This document shows positions 25,170 to 33,676 of a DNA stretch of 64,000 bases, piece after piece; within the stretch, counting starts at the first letter, position 1, and every line of letters starts with the position of its first letter. The notes below the pieces were generated by a model. That model searched no databases. It saw only the letters and a program-made list of their open reading frames with translations, and was not told the DNA's origin. The DNA is from Algibacter marinivivus. Its GTDB lineage: Bacteria > Bacteroidota > Bacteroidia > Flavobacteriales > Flavobacteriaceae. The translations under genes and the position numbers were made by a program. The stretch is taken from positions 1,448,051-1,512,050 of the forward strand of contig NZ_QFRI01000001.1 of assembly GCF_003143755.1 (NCBI RefSeq), in the 5' to 3' direction.

Positions 25170-25695
25170 TTCACAAAACACCTTAGACGATAAAAAATAC
25201 AATAAGCTAATAGTTATTCTATCTATTGTAATACCAGTAGCTGTTGCTGCACTTTTTGGAATTAAAATTGATGCTGAATTACCAGTATTTTTGCCACCAA
25301 TTTATGCAACTGTTAATGCTATTACAGCATTTGTTTTAATATTAGCTTTTATAGCTATTCAAAACAAAAAAATAAAATTGCATGAGCGATTAATGAAATT
25401 TGCAATTATCCTGTCTGTGTTATTTTTATTAATGTATATCGCTTATCATATGACAAGTGATTCAACTAAGTTTGGAGGTGAAGGAATCGCTAAATATTTG
25501 TACTATTTTATTTTAATAACACATATACTACTTTCAATTGCAGTTATTCCATTTGTATTAATTACTTATGTAAGAGCCATTACTAATAACATTGAAAAAC
25601 ATAAAAAAATAGCAAAAATTACATTTCCTTTATGGCTGTATGTTGCTATAACAGGTGTAGTGGTTTATATTATGATTTCACCTTATTATGTATAG
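25162..25695 (+). CDS. DUF420 membrane protein of the oxidase cluster
   Basis: 177 aa with five helices. Conserved histidines fall in helical parts: LHERLMKFA, IAYHMT, LITHILLSI and NIEKHKKIAK. This is the DUF420/CtaM-like pattern. DUF420 proteins are linked with oxidase maturation, and heme or copper binding by the histidines is possible. It overlaps SCO by 8 nt and precedes a small Cys protein by 3 nt. Confidence 0.85.
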   Translation: MSNSQNTLDDKKYNKLIVILSIVIPVAVAALFGIKIDAELPVFLPPIYATVNAITAFVLILAFIAIQNKKIKLHERLMKFAIILSVLFLLMYIAYHMTSDSTKFGGEGIAKYLYYFILITHILLSIAVIPFVLITYVRAITNNIEKHKKIAKITFPLWLYVAITGVVVYIMISPYYV

Positions 25696-25698
25696 CAA

Positions 25699-25917
25699 AT
25701 GAAATCTAAAATAATCTGTTTTCTTTTTTCTTTTTTCTTTTTTCTAAACAGCAATGCACAGTGTGCTATGTGTCGTGCAGTTCTTGAGAGCGAAGAAGGA
25801 CAAACTGCAGCAGAAGGTATAAACGATGGTATTGTATATTTAATGGCTATACCTTATATACTAGTGGCGGGGATTGGATACTTTATTTATCGTAAATACA
25901 AGACGTTAAAAAAGTAA
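25699..25917 (+). CDS. Small secreted/membrane Cys protein (CAMC motif)
   Basis: 72 aa. A phenylalanine-rich signal peptide (1-20, ending NSNAQ) is followed by QCAMCRAVLESEEG and one C-terminal helix (about 44-64) with a basic tail. The CxxC right after the cleavage site faces the periplasm and could bind copper or act as a redox pair. It ends the SCO-DUF420 operon, 3 nt after DUF420. I recall similar small proteins in flavobacterial oxidase clusters but know no assigned function. Confidence 0.72.
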   Translation: MKSKIICFLFSFFFFLNSNAQCAMCRAVLESEEGQTAAEGINDGIVYLMAIPYILVAGIGYFIYRKYKTLKK

Positions 25918-26005
25918 TAAAAAGTTTTTTGTCTTTCTTTTGTAACATTTCTTTGCAAGAGTAGTCTAACTTAAAAGAGGAATCAATTTATCAATCAATC
26001 AAGGC

Positions 26006-26707
26006 ATGCTTAAAATCCATCAATTGCACAAATCCTATGCTATAGGAGACTCCAGTTTACATGTTTTAAAAGGAATAGATCTTAATGTTGAAGAAGGCGA
26101 AATGGTAGCTATCATGGGATCTTCAGGTTCAGGTAAGTCAACATTGTTAAATATTATTGGCATGTTAGATGAAGCAGACTCTGGCGAATATATTCTAGAT
26201 GGTCTTCCAATTAAAAATCTTACTGAAAAGAAAGCTGCGGTTTACAGAAATAAATTTTTAGGATTTATTTTTCAATCTTTTAACTTGATAAATTACAAAA
26301 CGGCTCTTGAAAATGTAGCACTTCCTCTGTATTATCAAGGTTTAAAACGTAAAGAGCGTCAAGAGAAAGCATTATTTCATTTAGGAAAAGTAAGTTTAGC
26401 AGATTGGGCTAAGCATTTACCAAAAGAACTTTCTGGAGGTCAAAAACAACGTGTGGCCATCGCAAGAGCATTAGCTGCTAATCCAAAATTATTACTTGCT
26501 GATGAGCCTACTGGGGCTTTAGATACAAAAACATCTTATGATATTATGGCTTTTATTCAACAACTTAATGATGAAGGCAAAACCATATTGATGGTAACGC
26601 ATGAAGAGGATATTGCTAATATGTGTAAGCGTATTGTGCGTCTCCGAGATGGTGTTATTATGGAAGATAAAAAAGTTAATCAAGTAAGAGCAGAACAGTA
26701 TGTTTGA
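26006..26707 (+). CDS. ABC transporter ATP-binding protein, MacB/LolD type
   Basis: 233 aa. Walker A GSSGSGKST (about 38-46), Q-loop FIFQSFNLI, signature LSGGQKQRVAIARAL, Walker B LLLADEPTGALD and H-loop VTHEED are all intact. It powers the two permeases that follow. It overlaps the first permease by 8 nt. With the adaptor and TolC genes downstream this is a MacAB-TolC-like tripartite exporter of type VII ABC architecture, which acts as a mechanotransducer. Substrate unknown. Confidence 0.92.
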   Translation: MLKIHQLHKSYAIGDSSLHVLKGIDLNVEEGEMVAIMGSSGSGKSTLLNIIGMLDEADSGEYILDGLPIKNLTEKKAAVYRNKFLGFIFQSFNLINYKTALENVALPLYYQGLKRKERQEKALFHLGKVSLADWAKHLPKELSGGQKQRVAIARALAANPKLLLADEPTGALDTKTSYDIMAFIQQLNDEGKTILMVTHEEDIANMCKRIVRLRDGVIMEDKKVNQVRAEQYV

Positions 26708-27929
26708 TATTGATCTTTGGCGAGAAATATTTCAAAGTATAAATATGAACAGAACCAGAAGTTTATTGTCTGGTTTTACTGTAGCATTTGCTATTCTATT
26801 ATTTACCATACTTTTTGGGATTGCCAATGGGTTGCAAAACACATTTGCCGAAGCATTTGTTGATGATGCTAACAATTCCATTTTTATAAGGTCAGGTAGA
26901 ACAACAAAAGCTCATAAGGGCCTTCAAGCAGGAAGACAAATTCAACTTAAAAATGAAGATCTTGATTATGTGAAAAATGATTTTGACGATAAAGTTGAAT
27001 TCATTACTGCAAGAATTTATAAAAACTTTCAGGTTTCATATAAAGGTGAGCAGAATAACTATAATCTTAGAGCAGTTCACCCCGATCATCAATTTCTAGA
27101 AAAAACAAAAATAAAAGAAGGACGCTATATTAACCAAAACGATTTAAACAACAGAACGAAAACAGTTGTCATTGGTCGTTTAGTTGAAGAAGATTTATTT
27201 TTAAAAACAAGAGCTTTGGGGAAGTATATAAATTTAGGAGGGATTCAATTTAAAGTTATTGGTGTTTTTACAGATGATGGAGGGGATAATGAAGAACGTT
27301 TAATATACATGCCAGTCTCTACGGCGCAATACCTTTATGGGAATAACGATTATGTAGACCAGATTAACTTAACCTATAATCCTGAAATGGATTATGACCA
27401 AGCATTAGGTTTCAGTACACTATTAACAAAAAAACTAAAAAACCGTTTTTCGGTAGCAAGAAGTGACCAAAGGGCTATTCGTGTTCGTAATATGGCAGAA
27501 GGAACAAAAGCCATAAGTCAAATGACTGTTGGTTTAACGTTTATAATTTTAGTGATTGGTTTTGGGACTTTAATTGCGGGAATTGTAGGTGTTAGTAACA
27601 TCATGATTTTTATTGTTAAAGAACGTACTAAAGAAATTGGTATTCGAAAGGCTTTAGGTGCATCTCCTAAATCTATAGTATCAATTATCTTGATAGAATC
27701 TATTCTAATAACAGCAATTGCTGGTTATGTTGGCCTATTAATAGGTGTTGGTGTTTTAGAAGCAGTAGGACCGAGTTTGAAAGAATATTTTATTAAAGAT
27801 CCAGGAGTAAGTAATGGTTTGGTTATAGGAGCTACACTTACTTTAATTATAGCGGGAGCCATTGCTGGTTATTTACCAGCAAAAAAAGCATCAAGAATTA
27901 AACCTATTATAGCACTAAGAAACGATTAA
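26700..27929 (+). CDS. MacB/FtsX-type ABC permease 1
   Basis: 409 aa with the MacB topology: an N-terminal helix (about 20-42), a large periplasmic domain (about 45-270), then three helices near 275-300, 325-350 and 375-395. The coupling segment FIVKERTKEIGIRKALGAS lies before the third helix. It is the paralogue of the next gene, from which it is separated by 2 nt, so the exporter may use a heterodimer instead of the usual homodimer. Confidence 0.9.
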   Translation: MFDIDLWREIFQSINMNRTRSLLSGFTVAFAILLFTILFGIANGLQNTFAEAFVDDANNSIFIRSGRTTKAHKGLQAGRQIQLKNEDLDYVKNDFDDKVEFITARIYKNFQVSYKGEQNNYNLRAVHPDHQFLEKTKIKEGRYINQNDLNNRTKTVVIGRLVEEDLFLKTRALGKYINLGGIQFKVIGVFTDDGGDNEERLIYMPVSTAQYLYGNNDYVDQINLTYNPEMDYDQALGFSTLLTKKLKNRFSVARSDQRAIRVRNMAEGTKAISQMTVGLTFIILVIGFGTLIAGIVGVSNIMIFIVKERTKEIGIRKALGASPKSIVSIILIESILITAIAGYVGLLIGVGVLEAVGPSLKEYFIKDPGVSNGLVIGATLTLIIAGAIAGYLPAKKASRIKPIIALRND

Positions 27930-27931
27930 GC

Positions 27932-29176
27932 ATGTTTAAATTTTTATTTGACAGAGATACATGGCAAGAAGTTTTTGATAGCTTTAGTAAAAACAAACTA
28001 AGGTCTATATTAACTATGGTAGGCGTTTGGTGGGGTATTTTACTGCTGATTGGACTTTTAGGTTCTGCTCGTGGTTTAGAAAATTCATTTAATCGTTTAT
28101 TTGGGAGTTTTGCAACAAATAGTGTATTTGTTTGGGGGCAAAGTACTAGTAAACCATTTAAAGGCTTTCAAGAAGGAAGACAAGTTAGACTGTCATTAAC
28201 AGATGCAAAAAAGGTTGAAGAAAATGTTGAAGGTATTGAATTTTTGGTACCAAGAAATCAAAATCAAGCTAGTGTAGTTAGAAATTTTCTTTCTGGTAAT
28301 TTTGGAATTAATGGTGATTATCCATTGTTGGATCAAGTACAAAAGAAAAAACTCATTCATGGACGCTTTATCAATCAAAATGACATAGATGATAACAAAA
28401 AAGTAGTCGTTATTTCTGAAGATGCCTATAAACAGCTTTTCGAAAAAGATGAAATGCCTATTGGAGAATATATTGAAATAAATAAAATTAACTTCAAAGT
28501 TGTAGGTATGTTCGAAAATGGTAATGTAAATATGGGGCCTACTTCAGATATGCATATTCCGTTTACAACATTTCAACAAATATATAATCAAGGGGATCAA
28601 ATAGGTTGGATGATGATTACAGGAAAACCTGAATATGACATCAAACAAATTGAAGAAGACGCTAAATTATTGCTTAAAAATCTAAATAAAATTCACCCTA
28701 AAGATAAACGCGCTTTTGGAAGTTTTAATTTAGGAAATGAGTTTTCTAAAATAACTGGCTTCTTAATAGGTATGCAATTTTTAACATGGTTTGTAGGTAT
28801 AGCAACATTAATTGCAGGTGTGTTTGCCATTGGGAATATTTTGCTAATTACAGTAAAAGAGCGTACCAAAGAAATAGGTGTTCGAAGAGCTTTAGGTGCT
28901 ACACCATTTGAAATTAAAAGACAAATAGTAGTTGAAGCGGTTTTTCTAACCATAGTAGCAGGAATATTTGGGATTATATCTGGTGGCTGGATTTTAATAG
29001 GATTAGATGCTGCGTTTGGACAAGGAGATGATGCCACTATAGTTAACGCCTCTGTATCCATAGGAGTAGTATTTATAGCGCTAGTCATCCTAGTTGTTTT
29101 AGGGACATTAATAGGTTTAATACCAGCCTTTAAAGCTACTAGCGTAAAACCAATTGAAGCATTAAGAGAAGAATAA
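27932..29176 (+). CDS. MacB/FtsX-type ABC permease 2
   Basis: 414 aa with the same layout: first helix within 20-42, periplasmic domain, three C-terminal helices and ITVKERTKEIGVRRALGAT as coupling element. Clearly related to permease 1 but diverged in the periplasmic domain. The adaptor starts 12 nt downstream. The long antisense frame near its end is a shadow of this conserved region. Confidence 0.9.
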   Translation: MFKFLFDRDTWQEVFDSFSKNKLRSILTMVGVWWGILLLIGLLGSARGLENSFNRLFGSFATNSVFVWGQSTSKPFKGFQEGRQVRLSLTDAKKVEENVEGIEFLVPRNQNQASVVRNFLSGNFGINGDYPLLDQVQKKKLIHGRFINQNDIDDNKKVVVISEDAYKQLFEKDEMPIGEYIEINKINFKVVGMFENGNVNMGPTSDMHIPFTTFQQIYNQGDQIGWMMITGKPEYDIKQIEEDAKLLLKNLNKIHPKDKRAFGSFNLGNEFSKITGFLIGMQFLTWFVGIATLIAGVFAIGNILLITVKERTKEIGVRRALGATPFEIKRQIVVEAVFLTIVAGIFGIISGGWILIGLDAAFGQGDDATIVNASVSIGVVFIALVILVVLGTLIGLIPAFKATSVKPIEALREE

Positions 29177-29188
29177 ACAATCAAAAAA

Positions 29189-30304
29189 ATGAATAAAACA
29201 GTAAAAATTATTTTAGTATTAGTTGCTATCATAGCATTAGCATTCGTGTTAAAGTATTTTAAAGATGCCAACTCAAAAGATGTTGTAGATTATAAGGTAG
29301 AAGAACCATTTTATAGTTCTATAAATACCAAGGCAGTTGCAACAGGGAAATTAAACCCAGAAGAAGAGATCGAATTAAAACCTCAAATTTCAGGTATCGT
29401 AGATAAGATTCTTGTTGAAGAAGGCGATAAAGTTAAAAAAGGAGATTTAATTGCTACGATTCGAGTAGTACCAAATGAGCAAAACTTAGTAGCTTCAAAG
29501 GGTAGAATATCTACAGCAAGATTATCTTATGATAATGCCAAAATTTTGTATGACAGAAATAAAACCTTATTTGAGAAAGGAGTTATTTCTCAGCAAGATT
29601 TTGAGAACAGTGAGTTATCTTTTAATCAAGCTAAAGAATCGTTAGGACAAGCACAAAACGATTATCAGATAATAAAAAGGGGTTCTATTTCTGGAGGAAG
29701 TTCTGCAAACACAAATATTATTGCACAAATACCTGGAACTATTTTAGAAATTCCTGTTCGTGAAGGTGATCAGGTAATTCAAAGTAACAACTTTAACGCA
29801 GGAACTACTATTGCTACTATTGCAGATATGAGTTTAATGATTTTTGAAGGAAAACTTGATGAAGCTGAAGTTGGAAAAGTTCAAGAAGGAAAAGAAATCA
29901 AAGTTATTTTAGGAGCTATAAATGATAAAGAATTCCCTGCTAAATTAACGTTTGTTGCACCTAAAGGCATTGAAGAAAATGGTGCAGTACAATTTACTAT
30001 TAAAGCAGATGTTACCATTGATTCTGAAACTAATATTAGAGCTGGTTATAGTGCCAATGCTGAGATTGATATTGCAGCAAAAGATAGTGTTCTAGTAATA
30101 AGAGAAGCATTACTTCAATATAATAGAATTACAGAAAAACCTTTTGTTGAAATTATGACAGAAGATAATAAGTTTGAAAAAGAGAATGTAGAGTTAGGAC
30201 TTTCTGATGGAATTAATGTAGAAATCACAGAGGGTGTTGAAGAAGGCGATAAAATAAAAGTGTGGAATAAAGCATCAAAAGATAACGAAGATGAAGAAGA
30301 TTAA
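29189..30304 (+). CDS. Periplasmic adaptor (MacA/HlyD-type membrane fusion protein)
   Basis: 371 aa. N-terminal signal-anchor helix (about 5-23), a barrel-sandwich lipoyl domain (VATGKLNPEEEIELKPQISGIVDKILVEEGDKVKKGD), a short helical hairpin (about 85-165), the second lipoyl half and a beta-barrel domain (about 190-340). It joins the MacB-like permeases to the TolC-like channel. The last codons overlap the possible ATG of the TolC gene at 30291 by 14 nt. The tail is strongly acidic. Confidence 0.9.
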   Translation: MNKTVKIILVLVAIIALAFVLKYFKDANSKDVVDYKVEEPFYSSINTKAVATGKLNPEEEIELKPQISGIVDKILVEEGDKVKKGDLIATIRVVPNEQNLVASKGRISTARLSYDNAKILYDRNKTLFEKGVISQQDFENSELSFNQAKESLGQAQNDYQIIKRGSISGGSSANTNIIAQIPGTILEIPVREGDQVIQSNNFNAGTTIATIADMSLMIFEGKLDEAEVGKVQEGKEIKVILGAINDKEFPAKLTFVAPKGIEENGAVQFTIKADVTIDSETNIRAGYSANAEIDIAAKDSVLVIREALLQYNRITEKPFVEIMTEDNKFEKENVELGLSDGINVEITEGVEEGDKIKVWNKASKDNEDEED

Positions 30305-31625
30305 TATGAAACTAGCTAGCTTATATTTAGTTCTATTTTGTTCTACATTGGCTTTTGCACAACAAAAAACATGGACATTACAGGAATGTGTAAACCATGC
30401 TTTGGAAAATAATATTACTGTAAGACAAAGCCAAAACACGTTATTAAGTAATGAGCAAGATATAATTGCAGCTAAAGGACAATTTTTACCTTCCATTAAT
30501 GGTAGTTTAAGTCATAATCTATCACTTGGTAATGCAGAGTTATTTCAAGGTCAATTTGTAGACAGAACTGCCAATAGTTCAAATATTGGAGTTGGAGCAA
30601 ATCAAACTATTTTTGATGGATTTAGACTAACTAATTTGTATAAACAGTCTCAATTAAGATTAGAAACTAATCAATTGGAGTTGCAAAGAATTAAAGATGA
30701 TATTTCTTTAAATGTAGTTAATTCATACTTAAATGTACTTTTTAATAAAGAACAATTGCAAACGGCCTCAGCTCAGTATGCGTTTAGTAAAAAGCAGTTA
30801 GAGCAAGTGCAAGAATTAGTTGATGCCGGTGTTCAACCTAAAGCTAATATTTATGATGCTGAAGCTACTCTAAGTAGAGATGCACAACAAGTTACTTTAG
30901 CAGAAAATAACTATAATTTAGCGCTTTTAACATTATCTCAACTATTACAAATACCTTATGTTGGATTTGATGTTGAAATAATTGATATAGAGACCCCTTC
31001 TGAAGCTTTACTTTATAAAGATATTGGCCCAATTTTGAGTTATGCATTGGTAAACAGAAACGAAATTAAAGTTGCAGAAAAAAATGTTGAGAATGCTTCT
31101 GTAGGAACTGAAATATCTAAAAGTGGTTTTTATCCAACTGTAACTGCTGGTTACTCATATGGTACTAGTGCTTTTTTTACTAACTTAACAGATACCGAAA
31201 GTTCGTTTTTTACACAATTGAATGATCAAAGAGCTCATAATATTAGAATTAATGTAAACATTCCTATATTTTCTAGGTTTGGAAATAAGACAGCAGTTGC
31301 AAAGTCTAAGATTCAAGAAGAAAACAGCTTGCTGAATTTAGAACAAGCCAAATTAGATTTAGAATCTAATATTCAAAGAGCTTATACAGATGCACAGGCT
31401 GCTTTAAAAGCATATATTGCAGCTAAAAAGTCATTAGAATCTCAAACTTTAGCCTTTAACAATTCTAAAGAACGTTATGATATTGGAGCTATGACAGCTT
31501 TTGATTTAGAGCAAGCTAGAGTTCAATTAATAAATGCTGAATCATCATTGATTAATGCTAAATACGACTTTGTGTTTAAAACTAAAGTTTTAGATTTCTA
31601 TATGGGGAAATCTCTAACTAATTAA
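30291..31625 (+). CDS. TolC-family outer-membrane efflux protein
   Basis: 444 aa. Signal peptide to about residue 24 (...LAFAQ), then the two-fold repeat of long alpha-helices and beta strands typical of OEP proteins (WTLQECVNHALENNITVRQSQNTLLSNEQDI; repeat from about residue 245). It forms the outer-membrane exit duct for the upstream exporter. ATG 30291 overlaps the adaptor gene; ATG 30306 would give a shorter but still good signal peptide, so the start is open between the two. Confidence 0.9.
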   Translation: MKKINMKLASLYLVLFCSTLAFAQQKTWTLQECVNHALENNITVRQSQNTLLSNEQDIIAAKGQFLPSINGSLSHNLSLGNAELFQGQFVDRTANSSNIGVGANQTIFDGFRLTNLYKQSQLRLETNQLELQRIKDDISLNVVNSYLNVLFNKEQLQTASAQYAFSKKQLEQVQELVDAGVQPKANIYDAEATLSRDAQQVTLAENNYNLALLTLSQLLQIPYVGFDVEIIDIETPSEALLYKDIGPILSYALVNRNEIKVAEKNVENASVGTEISKSGFYPTVTAGYSYGTSAFFTNLTDTESSFFTQLNDQRAHNIRINVNIPIFSRFGNKTAVAKSKIQEENSLLNLEQAKLDLESNIQRAYTDAQAALKAYIAAKKSLESQTLAFNNSKERYDIGAMTAFDLEQARVQLINAESSLINAKYDFVFKTKVLDFYMGKSLTN

Positions 31626-31643
31626 TAAGTAAATATAATTCTT

Positions 31644-31683
31644 AAAAAACCTGTTTGAATTTTAATATTCTTACAGGTTTTTT
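31644..31683 (+). terminator. Terminator of the MacB-TolC operon
   Basis: AAAAAACCTGT/ACAGGTTTTTT stem with inner GAAT/ATTC pairing, followed by T-rich sequence, 18 nt after the stop. Confidence 0.8.
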
Positions 31684-31728
31684 TATTTATCAAATTCAAA
31701 AAGAATGCATAATATCAAGATAAAACAA

Positions 31729-31736
31729 TAGTTTTG
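31729..31736 (+). promoter_or_regulatory. TAnnTTTG -7 box for tsaB
   Basis: TAGTTTTG matches the consensus, 22 nt before the ATG at 31759. Confidence 0.45.
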
Positions 31737-31758
31737 TTTTTTATATGATTTATTACAA

Positions 31759-32433
31759 ATGAGTATTTACATTTTAAACATAGAAACCGCAACAACTAAT
31801 TGCTCAGTATCACTTTCTAAAGATGGAGAACTCATCGTTTTAAAAGAAGATAATGATAAAAGTTATTCGCATGCTGAAAGGCTTCATGTTTACATCGATG
31901 ACGTTTTAAAAGAAGCCAAAATAAATGCTTCTGATATAGATGCTATTGCAGTGAGTAAAGGACCTGGTTCATATACAGGTTTAAGAATAGGGGTGTCTGC
32001 TGCTAAAGGTTTATGTTTCGCATTAAATAAACCATTAATTTCAATTCCAACTTTGGATGTTCTGGCTAATCAAGTTAAATCTGATGGTCTTATAGTTTCT
32101 ATGCTTGATGCTAGACGCATGGAAGTGTACTCTGCTATTTACAATTCAAACTACAATCAAATACGAGACACTCAAGCTCAAATTTTGGATGAGACATCTT
32201 TTAGTGATTATTTAGATAGTGGGAAAGTCTATTTTATTGGTAATGGTGTAGAGAAAACGAAAGCCTTAATCAATCATGAAAATGCCGTTTTTGTAGAAGA
32301 TAAATTGCCTTCCGCCAGAGAAATGTGTGCATTAGCATTTAATAAATATAAAATAAGCGACACCGAAGATGTCGCTTATTTTGAACCTTATTATTTAAAA
32401 GATTTTGTGGCTTTAAAACCTAAAAAATCTTAA
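31759..32433 (+). CDS. tsaB: tRNA t6A biosynthesis protein TsaB
   Basis: 224 aa ASKHA-fold protein. Motifs: ILNIETATTNCSVSLS at the N-terminus and SKGPGSYTGLRIG near 70-85. TsaB partners TsaD and TsaE to make threonylcarbamoyl-adenosine at position 37 of ANN-decoding tRNAs. The last 4 nt overlap the end of the convergent mscS gene. A 13-bp perfect hairpin inside the coding sequence (32350-32382) probably terminates mscS transcripts. Confidence 0.92.
   Translation: MSIYILNIETATTNCSVSLSKDGELIVLKEDNDKSYSHAERLHVYIDDVLKEAKINASDIDAIAVSKGPGSYTGLRIGVSAAKGLCFALNKPLISIPTLDVLANQVKSDGLIVSMLDARRMEVYSAIYNSNYNQIRDTQAQILDETSFSDYLDSGKVYFIGNGVEKTKALINHENAVFVEDKLPSAREMCALAFNKYKISDTEDVAYFEPYYLKDFVALKPKKS
32350..32382 (-). 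terminator. mscS terminator embedded in tsaB coding sequence
   Basis: Arms AAAATAAGCGACA (32350-32362) and TGTCGCTTATTTT (32370-32382), 13-bp perfect stem with a 7-nt loop. On the minus strand it is followed by a T-rich run and lies 48 nt past the mscS stop. Confidence 0.65.
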
Positions 32434-33245
32434 GCATCTTTATGTATTTCTACACTGTGTGGGTAAGGAATCTCAATACCTGCAGCGTCAAGAGCTAATT
32501 TACATTTTTCGATAGTACCAAAGTAAACATCCCAATAATCAGCAACTGTTGCAAAAGGTCTTACTGCAAAATTAACAGAACTATCTGCAAGTTCAGATAC
32601 GTTTACTGATGGTGCAGGATCTTTTAAAACTTGAGGGTTATCTGTTAATACTTTCATTAAAACATCTTTTGTCTTTTTAATATCAGCATCATAACTAACT
32701 CCGATAGTTAAATCTACACGAAGTTTTCCTTCCGTTGAATAATTAGTAATGTTACCGTTTGAAAGTGCACCGTTAGGTATAATAATCTCTTTATTAGTTG
32801 GCGAAACTATTTTAGTAGTGAAAATTTCTATTTCTTTAACAACACCAAGTTCTCCTTGAGCTTCAATTAAGTCACCAATTTTAATTGGTTTAAAAATCAT
32901 GATTAAAACACCTCCGGCAAAATTACCAAGAGATCCTTGTAAAGCCATACCAATAGCTAAACCAGCTGCTGCTAAAATTGCAGCAAATGAAGTTGTTTCA
33001 ACACCTAATTGTGATAAAATAGCTAAGAATAAAAGAATTTTTAAAATCCAACCAATTAAGTTAAGTAAAAACTTTTGTAAGCTTTCATCATAATTTTTCT
33101 TAGTCATTACTTTCGCAATGCCTTTATTAACTTTTTTGATTATCCATGAACCGATAATCCAAATAACTATTGCTCCAACTATTTTTAAGCCATAGTCAAC
33201 TACAAACCCTTGAGCGATATCAACCCATTTGTCTAAATTCTCCAT
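32430..33245 (-). CDS. Small-conductance mechanosensitive channel (MscS family)
   Basis: 271 aa. Three helices with pore-lining TM3 in AAAGLAIGMALQGSLGNFAGGVLIMIFKPIKIGD, which carries the Gly/Ala pattern of MscS, then the beta domain and C-terminal alpha/beta cage. It releases solutes under hypo-osmotic shock. Length is close to E. coli MscS. The 3' end overlaps tsaB by 4 nt on the opposite strand. Confidence 0.92.
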   Translation of the reverse strand: MENLDKWVDIAQGFVVDYGLKIVGAIVIWIIGSWIIKKVNKGIAKVMTKKNYDESLQKFLLNLIGWILKILLFLAILSQLGVETTSFAAILAAAGLAIGMALQGSLGNFAGGVLIMIFKPIKIGDLIEAQGELGVVKEIEIFTTKIVSPTNKEIIIPNGALSNGNITNYSTEGKLRVDLTIGVSYDADIKKTKDVLMKVLTDNPQVLKDPAPSVNVSELADSSVNFAVRPFATVADYWDVYFGTIEKCKLALDAAGIEIPYPHSVEIHKDA

Positions 33246-33270
33246 AATTTTTTTTGTGTTTTAATTTGTG

Positions 33271-33278
33271 CAAACTTA
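33271..33278 (-). promoter_or_regulatory. -7 box for mscS
   Basis: Reads TAAGTTTG on the minus strand, 25 nt before the start codon. Confidence 0.5.
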
Positions 33279-33316
33279 AAAACTAAAGGTTAGTTTTTAA
33301 GTTTTTAAATGATTAA

Positions 33317-33676
33317 TTAATTTGTGAAAAAGCAAAAAATTAGTGCAATAATTGCAGGAACTGCTTGAAAATAAAACAATTTTATTTGCTTTGTAGAGTA
33401 AGACCCATAAATACCTGCTATAGTCACACAAACTAAAAAGAAAATAGCAAAATCCATATCTTTTTGAATAATTGAGAATATAAGACCTGCAGCTAAAAAT
33501 CCATTATATAATCCTTGATTAGCAGCAAGTACCTTAGTGTCTTCAGCAAATTGTTCTGATTTTAAACCGAAAGCTTTGATACCTTTAGGCTTTGTCCATA
33601 AAAACATTTCTAGATATAAAAAGTATAAATGTTCAAGAGCTACAAAGGCTATTAATATAATCGTTAATAAACTCAT
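33317..33676 (-). CDS. DUF1304 membrane protein
   Basis: 119 aa with four helices and the DUF1304 pattern: [13 protein letters not shown] near the N-terminus, [13 protein letters not shown] centrally and IAGIYGSYS late. Function is unknown. Its ATG overlaps the stop of the upstream thioredoxin-domain gene by 4 nt, so it is translated from that mRNA. Confidence 0.85.
   Translation of the reverse strand: MSLLTIILIAFVALEHLYFLYLEMFLWTKPKGIKAFGLKSEQFAEDTKVLAANQGLYNGFLAAGLIFSIIQKDMDFAIFFLVCVTIAGIYGSYSTKQIKLFYFQAVPAIIALIFCFFTN

Noticed and set aside
28693-29271. Antisense frame of 192 codons opposite permease 2 and the adaptor start
   Set aside because: Its composition mirrors the helices of the permease on the other strand; no independent coding evidence.
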